NCBI GenBank assembly: GCA_016703965.1
Contig: JADJBB010000025.1
Span: 248,001-312,000, forward strand
Reading direction: 5' to 3'
DNA: 64,000 bases
Source: Acidobacteriota bacterium
GTDB lineage: Bacteria; Acidobacteriota; Blastocatellia; Pyrinomonadales; Pyrinomonadaceae
The notes below the pieces were generated by a model, which was not told the DNA's origin, made no database searches, and saw only the letters and a program-made list of their open reading frames with translations. A program made the position numbers and the translations under genes. Of the stretch, positions 34,294-42,217 are shown one piece after another. Position 1 is the first letter of the stretch. Every line of letters begins with the position of its first letter.

Positions 34294-35149
34294 AAAGTAT
34301 CACCAGGAACGCGACGAACCACAGGCCGATCATCGTCTGGATCATCGTATCCTTCAGCAGAATAAGCGTCGGCGAACCGCTTTTTTGCTCGACGATCGCG
34401 ATCTGCAGGAACCGGAGAATGCCAATGATCACGAATACAGCCGTCAAATAAATATGGTCAGAATGCAGCCGCTTTACGACATCCTCAGACACCGTATACA
34501 TGATGTAACAAACGATCGTCGTGCCGCCGAGCACGATCAGGCACGTGTCGATGAAGGGAAGCGTGTAGCCTTTCAGCGATGGCCGCAGGTCGTGTTTATC
34601 AACGTCAAGCAGCAGATCGTCACGCCGTTTGCCGAGAGCCAAACACGAAGCGAGCAGGAACGTCATTAATATTAGCCACTTGGACACCGGAACCTGAGCT
34701 GCAATTCCTCCAGCCAAAACGCGGAGCACAAACCCAACCGCGATCAACGAGATATCGATCAGTGAAACGTGCTTCAGTACGAGGCTGTAGACGAGATTCA
34801 AGGCAAAATAGCCAGCGATAACATAGAAGAAAGTGAGGCTTACAAGCAGAGATGATCCGACCGCGACCGCCGCCAGAATGAGCATCAGCACGATCGCAGT
34901 CTTGATCGAAACCGCACCGGTTGCGAGTGGACGGCTGCGTTTTAGCTCGTGCAGCTTATCTTTCTCTAGGTCGTAAATGTCGTTGAAGATATAAACCGAG
35001 CTTGCGATCGCACAAAAGGAAATAAACGCCACGGCGAGTTTATAGTCGCTCGCAAGGAGAGCGATCTTGCCCGCAAAAAATGCAGGAATCAGGACAAAAA
35101 CATTCTTTATCCACTGATGCGGGCGTAATAATCGTAAGTGCTGCTTCAA
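34283..35149 (-). CDS. UbiA-family prenyltransferase, likely polyprenyl-phosphate phosphoribosyltransferase
   Basis: 288 residues, eight or nine membrane helices. UbiA signatures: NDIYDLEKDKLHELKRSRPLATG (first Asp-rich loop, N-D-x3-D) and a second loop around LGKRRDDLLLDVDKHDLRPSL. This combination with DprE1/DprE2 genes matches the enzyme that transfers phosphoribose to polyprenyl phosphate in mycobacteria. It would thus make the substrate for the next two genes. It overlaps the upstream GT-C gene by four bases. Confidence 0.85.
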   Translation of the reverse strand: MKQHLRLLRPHQWIKNVFVLIPAFFAGKIALLASDYKLAVAFISFCAIASSVYIFNDIYDLEKDKLHELKRSRPLATGAVSIKTAIVLMLILAAVAVGSSLLVSLTFFYVIAGYFALNLVYSLVLKHVSLIDISLIAVGFVLRVLAGGIAAQVPVSKWLILMTFLLASCLALGKRRDDLLLDVDKHDLRPSLKGYTLPFIDTCLIVLGGTTIVCYIMYTVSEDVVKRLHSDHIYLTAVFVIIGILRFLQIAIVEQKSGSPTLILLKDTMIQTMIGLWFVAFLVILYAS

Positions 35150-36369
35150 ATCGTTTCGTTTGAACTATCGTTATAAAGATACATCCAGAATGCCGTTGCC
35201 CCAAAGATCAGCGAGAACATTCCATAGCCCGACTGTTGTAGAAAAAAATCCACGTGCCCGAGTTTGATCGAGTAAACCGCCGACGTAAAAAAGAGGACGA
35301 ATAACTGAACGAGGGCACAATTTCTAAGGAAACGTGCTGTGTCGGTCTTCATGTCCTGAAAGGAAAGACAGATCGCGATCAGACCGGTAATACCAGGGAT
35401 TATTATGCCGGCGTAGGGAAGTACGTTCTCTATGCCTTTTAATTTTTCCGATTGAACTCGTAATGGAGCAAATCCCGCCGGATCGTAAAGCCAGAATGGC
35501 AACGTGACAGCCAGAAACGTTATGCCCGATATTCCGAGGTATTTGATAGCATCCTTCCATCCCGCTCTTTGGACCAAAACCGCAAGAAAAAGCGGCATCA
35601 TCAGCATGAAAGTCGATCGCGATGAAAGTGCGACGCCTAGTAAGATCGCTGGAATGATGCGTTTCCAGGTCGCGGATCCAGCATCAGAAAGTGTCTGCAT
35701 CAGTGCCCACATCAAGACCAAAATATAGATCGAATTCGACGCGTAATCAGCACCGGTGACGATGTTCTGAAGCAGCGTTGGGCTGAATGCGAGCATTGCC
35801 CAGACAAGCCCGAGAGCTGACGTACTGCTTTTCTCGAAGTACCGGAAAACCAGAAAGAAAACCGCGAGCCAGAAGATGTTTTGGAGGTGAATCGCCCCTA
35901 TAACTACGAAGGGGATAGCCAAAAATACGGCACCGGGCATTGGAGAGATCGGATTGCCGAGATAAGTCGAGAGCGTATACGGATAATGCCCGCGCATCAG
36001 CTCGCTGACCGCAACGACCAGAGCATCATCCGCATCCGAACCGCCGCCAAACCTTCCAGCATTCGCCATCGGATAGACGACGAGCGTGAACGCTATTAGA
36101 ACGGCAAAAGTGACGATCGCGAGAATATTTGCTGTCCGTTCTGAAACATTCTCTTTGAACCACGGCAGAGCAAGACGATCGGCGGCGAATAGGAGTAGCG
36201 TTCCGATCGCGAAATATCCGATCACGCCGACAACGCCTAAATATTTCAATGCTGTATCGAACGAAGGTGCAAGCAGAAAGACCGCCAAGCCGAATACAAT
36301 TAGGAATCGGTTGGTGGTCTTTTCGGGTGCCATATATGTCAGAACCGCCTGCGTTAGCGGGCGGTCCAT
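35146..36369 (-). CDS. GT-C-type membrane glycosyltransferase, putative pentosyltransferase
   Basis: 407 residues, about ten membrane helices. GT-C features: an acidic first periplasmic loop (NAGRFGGGSDADDALV) and PYTLSTYLGNPISPMPG. Such enzymes take sugars from polyprenyl-phosphate donors on the outer face of the membrane. As the first gene of the operon it is the natural user of the lipid-linked pentose made by the other three. An in-frame ATG at 36333 (MAPEKTT) is an alternative start. The acceptor is unknown. Confidence 0.7.
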   Translation of the reverse strand: MDRPLTQAVLTYMAPEKTTNRFLIVFGLAVFLLAPSFDTALKYLGVVGVIGYFAIGTLLLFAADRLALPWFKENVSERTANILAIVTFAVLIAFTLVVYPMANAGRFGGGSDADDALVVAVSELMRGHYPYTLSTYLGNPISPMPGAVFLAIPFVVIGAIHLQNIFWLAVFFLVFRYFEKSSTSALGLVWAMLAFSPTLLQNIVTGADYASNSIYILVLMWALMQTLSDAGSATWKRIIPAILLGVALSSRSTFMLMMPLFLAVLVQRAGWKDAIKYLGISGITFLAVTLPFWLYDPAGFAPLRVQSEKLKGIENVLPYAGIIIPGITGLIAICLSFQDMKTDTARFLRNCALVQLFVLFFTSAVYSIKLGHVDFFLQQSGYGMFSLIFGATAFWMYLYNDSSNETI

Positions 36370-36417
36370 GTGTTTTAAGTTTGTAATGTTCCGCCCGCTG
36401 ATGCAGGCAGAAACTGT

Positions 36418-38145
36418 TTATTTTCCTTCGAGGAAGGCCTTCAGCCTTCGCGACCGCGATGGGTGACGGAGCTTTCTCAGTGCCTTTGCTTCGATCTGGC
36501 GAATACGTTCGCGGGTGACGGCAAAGTGTTGGCCAACTTCTTCCAGCGTGTGTTCCGAGCCCGTATTTCCAAGGCCGAAACGCATCTTGATGACCTTTTC
36601 CTCACGCGGTGTAAGCGTTGCGAGGACTTCGTCGGTGATCTCACGTAGATTCGAGAAAGTAACTGACTCGGCCGGGTTTAATATCGATTTGTCCTCGATA
36701 AAATCTCCGAGATGCGAATCTTCCTCTTCTCCGATCGGAGTTTCGAGCGAAATTGGTTCCTGAGCGATCTTGAGCACTTTACGTACTTTCGATACCGGAA
36801 TGTCCATCCGCTTTGCGATCTCCTCGCTCGTTGGTTCACGGCCGAGTTCCTGAACAAGCAAACGCGAGGTGCGGATGAGCTTGTTGATCGTCTCGATCAT
36901 GTGAACCGGAATGCGGATCGTGCGTGCCTGATCGGCGATCGCACGCGTGATCGCCTGACGGATCCACCACGTTGCGTAGGTCGAAAACTTGTACCCGCGA
37001 CGCCACTCGAATTTATCCACGGCTTTCATCAAACCGATGTTGCCTTCCTGAATGAGATCGAGGAACTGCAAACCACGGTTAGTGTATTTCTTGGCGATCG
37101 AAACCACGAGACGAAGGTTGGCTTCGACTAGTTCACGTTTCGCCTTGTTCGTGTCGAATTCGCCAACGCTGATCGTCTGGTACGAGCGTTTGATCTCAAC
37201 GGCCGGGAGATGGTATTTCTCCTCGATCGCCGTGATCGCTTCCTTAGCTTCCGCGATCTTGGCGTTCAATTCTTTCTTTTCAGCAGGTGTCGGTTTGCCT
37301 TCGAGGCGTTCCTTATACTTGTTGATGTTGCGTTCATTCTTGCGAATGTCCTCGACGACCTTGCGGATAGCGGCGATCAAAACCTGACGCGAGCGTTCGG
37401 TCAGATTGAGATGCTTGATCTCGGTCGCGATGTCGAGACGCAGACGGGCGGTCTTCCGCTTAAGAGCCAGAAGCTTTTTCGATTTCTTGCCGTCAGATTT
37501 TGCCTGTTCGGCAACGAGCGAAACCCAGGATTTCAGAACCGGCTGGAAATTCTGCCGGATGCTATCGATACCCTCCAGCGTCCAACGCAGATATTCCTCT
37601 GCCTTGTCTTCTTCGATCGAGATCTCAGCTTGTTCCGAGAAAACTACCGTTTCGCGAATGCTCGCCTTGCCTGCCGCCAGATCGTCACCGATCTTCAGCA
37701 GACGTTCGATAGCGATCGGCGAACGCGAGATCGCTTTGTGTGTCTTGATCTGTCCACGTTCGATGCGTTTAGCGATGGTGACCTCGCCCTCACGGTTGAG
37801 AAGCGGGACGATACCCATTTCGCGAAGGTAAAGGCGGACGGGGTCATTCGATTTATCGAGCACACCGGCCGACAGATCGAGGTCGAGATCGTCTTCGTCG
37901 ACCTCTTTTTCTTCTTCTTCGTCATCGAGAGCGAGGTTTGATGCACGCTCAAGCAATTGTGCATCGGTCTCGGCGACCGATATATTTGCGCCCTCAAGGC
38001 GCTCCAAAACATCCTCGATGTCGTCTGCAGACAACATGTTCTCCGGGAGTTCCCGGTGGAGTTGATCGAGGCTCAACCCCTTCTTTCGCCTGCCGAGGGC
38101 CATCAGGCGATCCATTAAGTCTTCTTTTTCGTCGTAATCAGCCAT
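36418..38145 (-). CDS. rpoD: Primary sigma factor RpoD (sigma-70)
   Basis: 575 residues. Region 1.1 at the N-terminus, an acidic stretch (DDEEEEKEVDEDDLDLDL), region 1.2 (DPVRLYLREMGIVPLL), a non-conserved insert, region 2 (LVVSIAKKYTNRGLQFLDLI and FSTYATWWIRQAITRAI), region 3 and region 4 (LTPREEKVIKMRFGLG, HFAVTRERIRQIEAKALRKL). It directs RNA polymerase to housekeeping promoters. It lies 121 bases downstream of dnaG, the usual dnaG-rpoD order; a gccggaacc/ggtccggc hairpin (38210-38241) sits between them. Confidence 0.98.
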   Translation of the reverse strand: MADYDEKEDLMDRLMALGRRKKGLSLDQLHRELPENMLSADDIEDVLERLEGANISVAETDAQLLERASNLALDDEEEEKEVDEDDLDLDLSAGVLDKSNDPVRLYLREMGIVPLLNREGEVTIAKRIERGQIKTHKAISRSPIAIERLLKIGDDLAAGKASIRETVVFSEQAEISIEEDKAEEYLRWTLEGIDSIRQNFQPVLKSWVSLVAEQAKSDGKKSKKLLALKRKTARLRLDIATEIKHLNLTERSRQVLIAAIRKVVEDIRKNERNINKYKERLEGKPTPAEKKELNAKIAEAKEAITAIEEKYHLPAVEIKRSYQTISVGEFDTNKAKRELVEANLRLVVSIAKKYTNRGLQFLDLIQEGNIGLMKAVDKFEWRRGYKFSTYATWWIRQAITRAIADQARTIRIPVHMIETINKLIRTSRLLVQELGREPTSEEIAKRMDIPVSKVRKVLKIAQEPISLETPIGEEEDSHLGDFIEDKSILNPAESVTFSNLREITDEVLATLTPREEKVIKMRFGLGNTGSEHTLEEVGQHFAVTRERIRQIEAKALRKLRHPSRSRRLKAFLEGK

Positions 38146-38266
38146 ATCTTGAATAAATTCTATTTGATTAGATCCACGTGTAAACCGTTGTTCACTATAT
38201 ATTTACTACGCCGGAACCGACCAAATTGTTCTAGGTCCGGCGGGCGGATTTAAAAGCGTAATTGTA

Positions 38267-40792
38267 TCACAGATCAGCGACCTTTCGCTGCAATTCGCGG
38301 CGTATTTTTTCAAGTTCGAGCTGTTCATAGGTGAGCTGATTGAAAAGTTCGCCATCGCCCGTTTGCTCGGCGATCGCCGCTTCGCGGCTTATCTCTATGA
38401 TGCGATTAGCGATAGCCATATTTCGAAGCGAGAAGACGCAGTTCTCAGCTTCGTGAAGCACCGTGTCGAGAACATCGTCCTTCTCGCGGCGCGCCTTGCC
38501 CTGCAGCAGTTCGTGAGCCAGATCGAGGGAATTCTCGTCATCGCCGATGTGTTCGAGCAGACTCTCGGGTGTGATCTCTTTGCCGGAATTGTGGATCTCG
38601 ATGAATGCATCAAAAAGCTCGCCGCTCGACAGGTTTTCGTAGTCGCTCGGTTCGAGCTGCGGCAGCACTATCTCGCGTAGTTCGTGGTCGAAAACGAGCA
38701 GCTCTAGCAGTTTTCTTTCCGCCAGAGTTATCTTTGCTCTCGCGGCACGCGAGATCCTCTGAGTGACGTATTCGGTATCGTTCGCCGATGCCGTTTTGAG
38801 CGTTGACCACAGCTCACGCCGCAATCCTACGTCCTCGATATGAAAGAACGTCATCGCTTGATCAAAGCTCTCGCGGCGCTGAATATTGTTCCGGATCGCC
38901 GAGATCACCGGCAGAAAATCCTCGATCGCCTCGGCCTTTTGCTTGGCGTTGTTGAGGTTGCGGCCGGTGGTTGAGGCTTCGAGAGCGAAAGGCAGGAACG
39001 GCGTCGCTTTGCCGCGGCTCTCGTTGTAGGCGGCAACGCCGTTCTCGCGGATGAAATCGTCCGGGTCTTTACCGTCTGGTAGAACTAGAACCTTGATGTC
39101 GAATTCCTGCGGCAGTAGATGCTCGATCGCCCGGCGCGCCGCTTTGATGCCGGCAGCGTCGCCGTCGTAATTTATCACAACGCTTTTCGCAAAGCGGCTT
39201 AGCAGCTTGGACTGCTGATCGGTAAACGCCGTACCGAGACTCGCGGCGACATTTTTAACTCCGAACTGAGCGAGAGCGATCAGATCCAAATATCCCTCGA
39301 CGAGGATCGCGAATTTCTTTTTCCTGATCTCGTCCTTCGCCTGAAAAAGGCCGTAGAGGTGTTCGCTCTTTGTGTATGCGGCGGTCTCGGGGGAATTGAG
39401 ATATTTTGGTTGATCATCAGGACTCAAAGCCCTTGCCCCGAACGCGACGGGTCGTCCGTTAACATCCAAAACAGGGAACATTATCCGCCCGCGAAATCGG
39501 TCGAAGACCCTTTCTTTCTCTTCGTTTACGGAGACGAGGCCGCTCTGCTCGATGAGTTTTTCGTCTATGTTTTTTTCCCGCAAAACCGTGAGCAAACCGT
39601 CCCAACTATCGGGTGAAAATCCGATATGAAACTGCTTTTGTATCTCGTCAGAGATGCCTCGTTTCGCCAGATACTCTCGAGCCTCTTTCGCCTTTTTACT
39701 TTTTCCTTGCAGCTCGGCTTCCCAGAATTCGACCGCCATCTGGTTCAGCTCAATGACCTGATCCGCGAGCTTTTTGGTTTCCTCGCGTTTCTTTTTAGTC
39801 CGCTCGTAGCTGACATCATCGACCGGCTCAGGTAGCATCACGCCGCTGATCTCAGCCACGCGCTTGATGGCCTCAGGAAAATTCAGCCCTTCCATCTCCA
39901 TTATGAAATTGAACGCCGAACCACCTTTTCCACACCCAAAACACTTGTAAAACCCTTTAGCCGGATTTACCGAAAACGAAGGCGTCTTTTCCTGATGAAA
40001 CGGACAACACGCCATCCAGTTCGCCCCTTTCTTCTTCAGATCCTGAGCATACGGCTGTATTATCCGCACAATGTCAGCACGGTTTTTCAGGTCGTCGATG
40101 AAATACTGGGGGAAATGGTTGTTACGCCGAGTGAAATTCTGGTTTTGCACGGTTTGTTTTATCGGTGGCGAAGGGGGAGTAGCTCTAATCGATTTGGAAG
40201 GACTTTCGGATGATATTGTCGACGTTTCCGTGACCTGAGCTATTGGGACAACATCGATGTCCGGCGGGGCGGAATTAGCATCGGTTCCTTTCGATGGAAC
40301 GGCATCAACCTTCTTCGCCTCTAACTTTGAAATTTGTTTCGCAAGACTTGCGGTCACCCGAGTCGTAAGTCGATCTCCATTTTTCCAATAATTGCAATGC
40401 TTATTTGCCTCAATCTTCTTCCGAAATAGTTCTAGTTTTTTCTTACCTTCTTCTGTTGATTCTAGTTTTGAGCCCGGGAGTTGACTGATCTCCTTGTGCA
40501 AGAATGCTAGTACGGGAATACCTTTTGATACCGCATAGTCGTATTCCTTCTCAGTAAAGCCACGACCATTATCGTCAACCGAACCGTAACGACCTGCCAC
40601 GATCACAATGTAAACATCACTTCGATTGATTTCTTTTTGGATTTCTTCCCATTGAGTATTATCTGAGGCAAGGAATAGCTCCATTCCAATTGGAAAGCAA
40701 TCAAGATGAAGTATTGTTTCCTTTACCTTCTTTCGCTCTTTTATAAGATCCTTGTATGTCGAACTTACAAATACGTTGTGGCGAATTTCCAT
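38267..40792 (-). CDS. dnaG: DNA primase DnaG fused to an N-terminal DUF4062 domain
   Basis: 841 residues in one uninterrupted frame. Residues 1-160 are a DUF4062 domain: NVFVSSTYKDLIKERKKV, VIVAGRYGS, FTEKEYDYAVSKGIPVLAFL. Residues about 162-225 are a Ser/Thr/Pro-rich linker. Residues 226-841 are a complete primase of normal length: CHC2 zinc finger (Cys263, His266, Cys284, Cys287), catalytic core with KYLNSPET, TOPRIM (Glu499 in VEGYLDLIA; Asp543 and Asp545 in DGDAAG), and a DnaB-binding C-terminal domain. It makes RNA primers at the replication fork and lies directly before rpoD, so it is the housekeeping primase. DUF4062 usually heads STAND ATPases and other signalling or defence proteins. 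A GTG at codon 215 could be the old dnaG start but has no Shine-Dalgarno. The DUF4062 part looks more AT-rich: sampled lines gave 35-48% G+C against 50-65% in the primase part. Confidence 0.93.
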   Translation of the reverse strand: MEIRHNVFVSSTYKDLIKERKKVKETILHLDCFPIGMELFLASDNTQWEEIQKEINRSDVYIVIVAGRYGSVDDNGRGFTEKEYDYAVSKGIPVLAFLHKEISQLPGSKLESTEEGKKKLELFRKKIEANKHCNYWKNGDRLTTRVTASLAKQISKLEAKKVDAVPSKGTDANSAPPDIDVVPIAQVTETSTISSESPSKSIRATPPSPPIKQTVQNQNFTRRNNHFPQYFIDDLKNRADIVRIIQPYAQDLKKKGANWMACCPFHQEKTPSFSVNPAKGFYKCFGCGKGGSAFNFIMEMEGLNFPEAIKRVAEISGVMLPEPVDDVSYERTKKKREETKKLADQVIELNQMAVEFWEAELQGKSKKAKEAREYLAKRGISDEIQKQFHIGFSPDSWDGLLTVLREKNIDEKLIEQSGLVSVNEEKERVFDRFRGRIMFPVLDVNGRPVAFGARALSPDDQPKYLNSPETAAYTKSEHLYGLFQAKDEIRKKKFAILVEGYLDLIALAQFGVKNVAASLGTAFTDQQSKLLSRFAKSVVINYDGDAAGIKAARRAIEHLLPQEFDIKVLVLPDGKDPDDFIRENGVAAYNESRGKATPFLPFALEASTTGRNLNNAKQKAEAIEDFLPVISAIRNNIQRRESFDQAMTFFHIEDVGLRRELWSTLKTASANDTEYVTQRISRAARAKITLAERKLLELLVFDHELREIVLPQLEPSDYENLSSGELFDAFIEIHNSGKEITPESLLEHIGDDENSLDLAHELLQGKARREKDDVLDTVLHEAENCVFSLRNMAIANRIIEISREAAIAEQTGDGELFNQLTYEQLELEKIRRELQRKVADL

Positions 40793-40891
40793 CCTTTGCT
40801 CTACTTTTGAATTGTTGGAGTTGAAGAGATTATTGTAGCGCGAATGGAATCAAATTGGCTGGTTTTTCAGTCTCCCTAATCTGCAAACTTT

Positions 40892-41036
40892 CAGCTTTTC
40901 AACTCCGCGATCGTTGTTCCATTTCTGCCCTGATCTTACGGGGCGAATTCGGAGCGTTCTATAAGTCTCTGGTTTTTAGAAAGTGGTGGACGTAGTTTTT
41001 TAGCACCGATGCACGGGTTGTGGATGATGAGTCTTG
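40892..41036 (-). pseudogene. Decayed partial copy of the mutS2 3' end (Smr domain)
   Basis: This gap sequence aligns with 42221-42368, the end of mutS2. Shared stretches include ccatttctgccctgatct and gtggtggacgtagttttt (one or two mismatches each). Translated on the minus strand it gives LKNYVHHFLK in one frame and EFAP-stop-DQGRNGTTIAELK in another, matching the MutS2 C-terminus, so it is broken by indels and stops. It marks a past duplication between mutS2 and dnaG. The rest of 40793-41050 shows no gene. Confidence 0.75.
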
Positions 41037-41050
41037 CTGTAAAGATAGGC

Positions 41051-41284
41051 TCATCTCAGCCTTGCGAGGTCGCGTTCAAGCTCTTCCACCGAATACTGAA
41101 AGATCGATACCCCATATTTGCCTACGGATTCGATGAAGTCGCGTCTTGTTATACCGGCCAACTTAGCGGCTTGGCCCGACGACAGTTCGCCAATATCAAA
41201 CAAACGGGCCGCAACGATCATCTTTATTTCGTCGTTGGTTATACTAACGCTCTCCGGCAGTTGTAGCTCAACAGTCGCGGTCAT
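41051..41284 (-). CDS. UPF0175 family protein (antitoxin-like)
   Basis: 77 residues. Typical UPF0175: VELQLPESVSI at the start, then AARLFDIGELSSGQAAKLAGITRRDFIESVGKYGVSIF and a helical end. These proteins have a helix-turn-helix and are often encoded beside a PIN-type DUF3368 toxin gene. No such partner is next to it, so it looks like an orphan or a leftover. It lies between the mutS2 relic and a secreted-protein gene. Confidence 0.85.
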   Translation of the reverse strand: MTATVELQLPESVSITNDEIKMIVAARLFDIGELSSGQAAKLAGITRRDFIESVGKYGVSIFQYSVEELERDLARLR

Positions 41285-41334
41285 AGTCAGATTTTCCGCC
41301 GAATGAGGCCGTATGTCAACAATCTCACTCGATG

Positions 41335-42096
41335 TCAGAAGCTTCTAATCGGGTCGAGATTTGGACGGGCGGCTGGGTTCGGTTTGCCTTTAGGTACTAG
41401 CCAGAATTCGATTTCCGCTTCTTTTCGAAGGCCGCCAAAGATCGCACGCACGCGGCTGCGGGAAACTTTATGGTTCTTGACCAGATCGTTGATAGCCCAC
41501 GAAGCGAGTTTTAGTCCGTCTTTCCGGGTTTCGGCATCTGTGTAGACTATAAGAACTGCATTCACATTTCGGTTTGCATTTAAGATTTCGGCGAATACGT
41601 CTTTATTCGGGCTAAAATTGCATCCAAGGTCGTAGAACCCGTCGTCATAGATATCCAGAACGCCTTCCCAGCGATGAAAGCCAACAGGTGATCGATCGAA
41701 AAGAGACGTTTCAGTGTAAGCATTGGGGAGGTGGGGCCGATCAGGCTTCGGCTCCGGCGCACCTGCCGGAACAAGCCAAAACTGTATAAATTGTTTACTT
41801 CGATTCTCACCCCGGATAATCGGGAGCCTCGGCAGTTCGATACCCGGTCTTGTAGGACGTCGTGCTATGTAGTCGGCAAGTTTCTGGTTTCTACCTTCGG
41901 TATCCGTGCGGCCATGGAATATGACCACACCGCGAGCAGTTGGATTGTTGTTAATCTGATTCAGAAAATTGTCCATCCGCGCCATCAAATCCTCGCTACA
42001 CACTTCGCCAAACTCATCTACTGGAATCGCCTCCAGCGATTTCTGCGGAAAAGCGTTGATTGCAAGGACAAGTAGGGCTACAAACGCTGTTTTCAT
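41335..42096 (-). CDS. Secreted protein with two VP-x-G modules
   Basis: 253 residues from ATG 42096 (a GTG at 42108 is possible). Signal peptide (about 1-18), then two related modules. The first runs MDNFLNQINNNPTARGVVIF through FIQFWLVPAGAPEPKPDRP; the second runs FAEILNANRNVNAVLIVYTD through EIEFWLVPKGKPNPAARP. Each has a strand (VVIF/VLIVY), a helix ending near the next strand, a basic stretch and the (F/V)W(L/I)VP-x-G end. The C-terminus of the PEGA protein at 14708-15661 has the same plan. Function unknown. Confidence 0.65.
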   Translation of the reverse strand: MKTAFVALLVLAINAFPQKSLEAIPVDEFGEVCSEDLMARMDNFLNQINNNPTARGVVIFHGRTDTEGRNQKLADYIARRPTRPGIELPRLPIIRGENRSKQFIQFWLVPAGAPEPKPDRPHLPNAYTETSLFDRSPVGFHRWEGVLDIYDDGFYDLGCNFSPNKDVFAEILNANRNVNAVLIVYTDAETRKDGLKLASWAINDLVKNHKVSRSRVRAIFGGLRKEAEIEFWLVPKGKPNPAARPNLDPIRSF

Positions 42097-42217
42097 AAAT
42101 AAATGCACGTGGCGAGAGGGCTAGAACCTTGATCCAATTCTTCCGATTCGGCAATTTCGATCCGCGTTGCAACTGAAGATGAATGAGACCGCAGAACATC
42201 GGATAATGTGGATATCG

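Noticed and set aside
38267..38810. Possibility that the dnaG gene is a plasmid or phage primase
   Set aside because: It has the full cellular domain set including the DnaB-binding end and sits in the standard dnaG-rpoD order.
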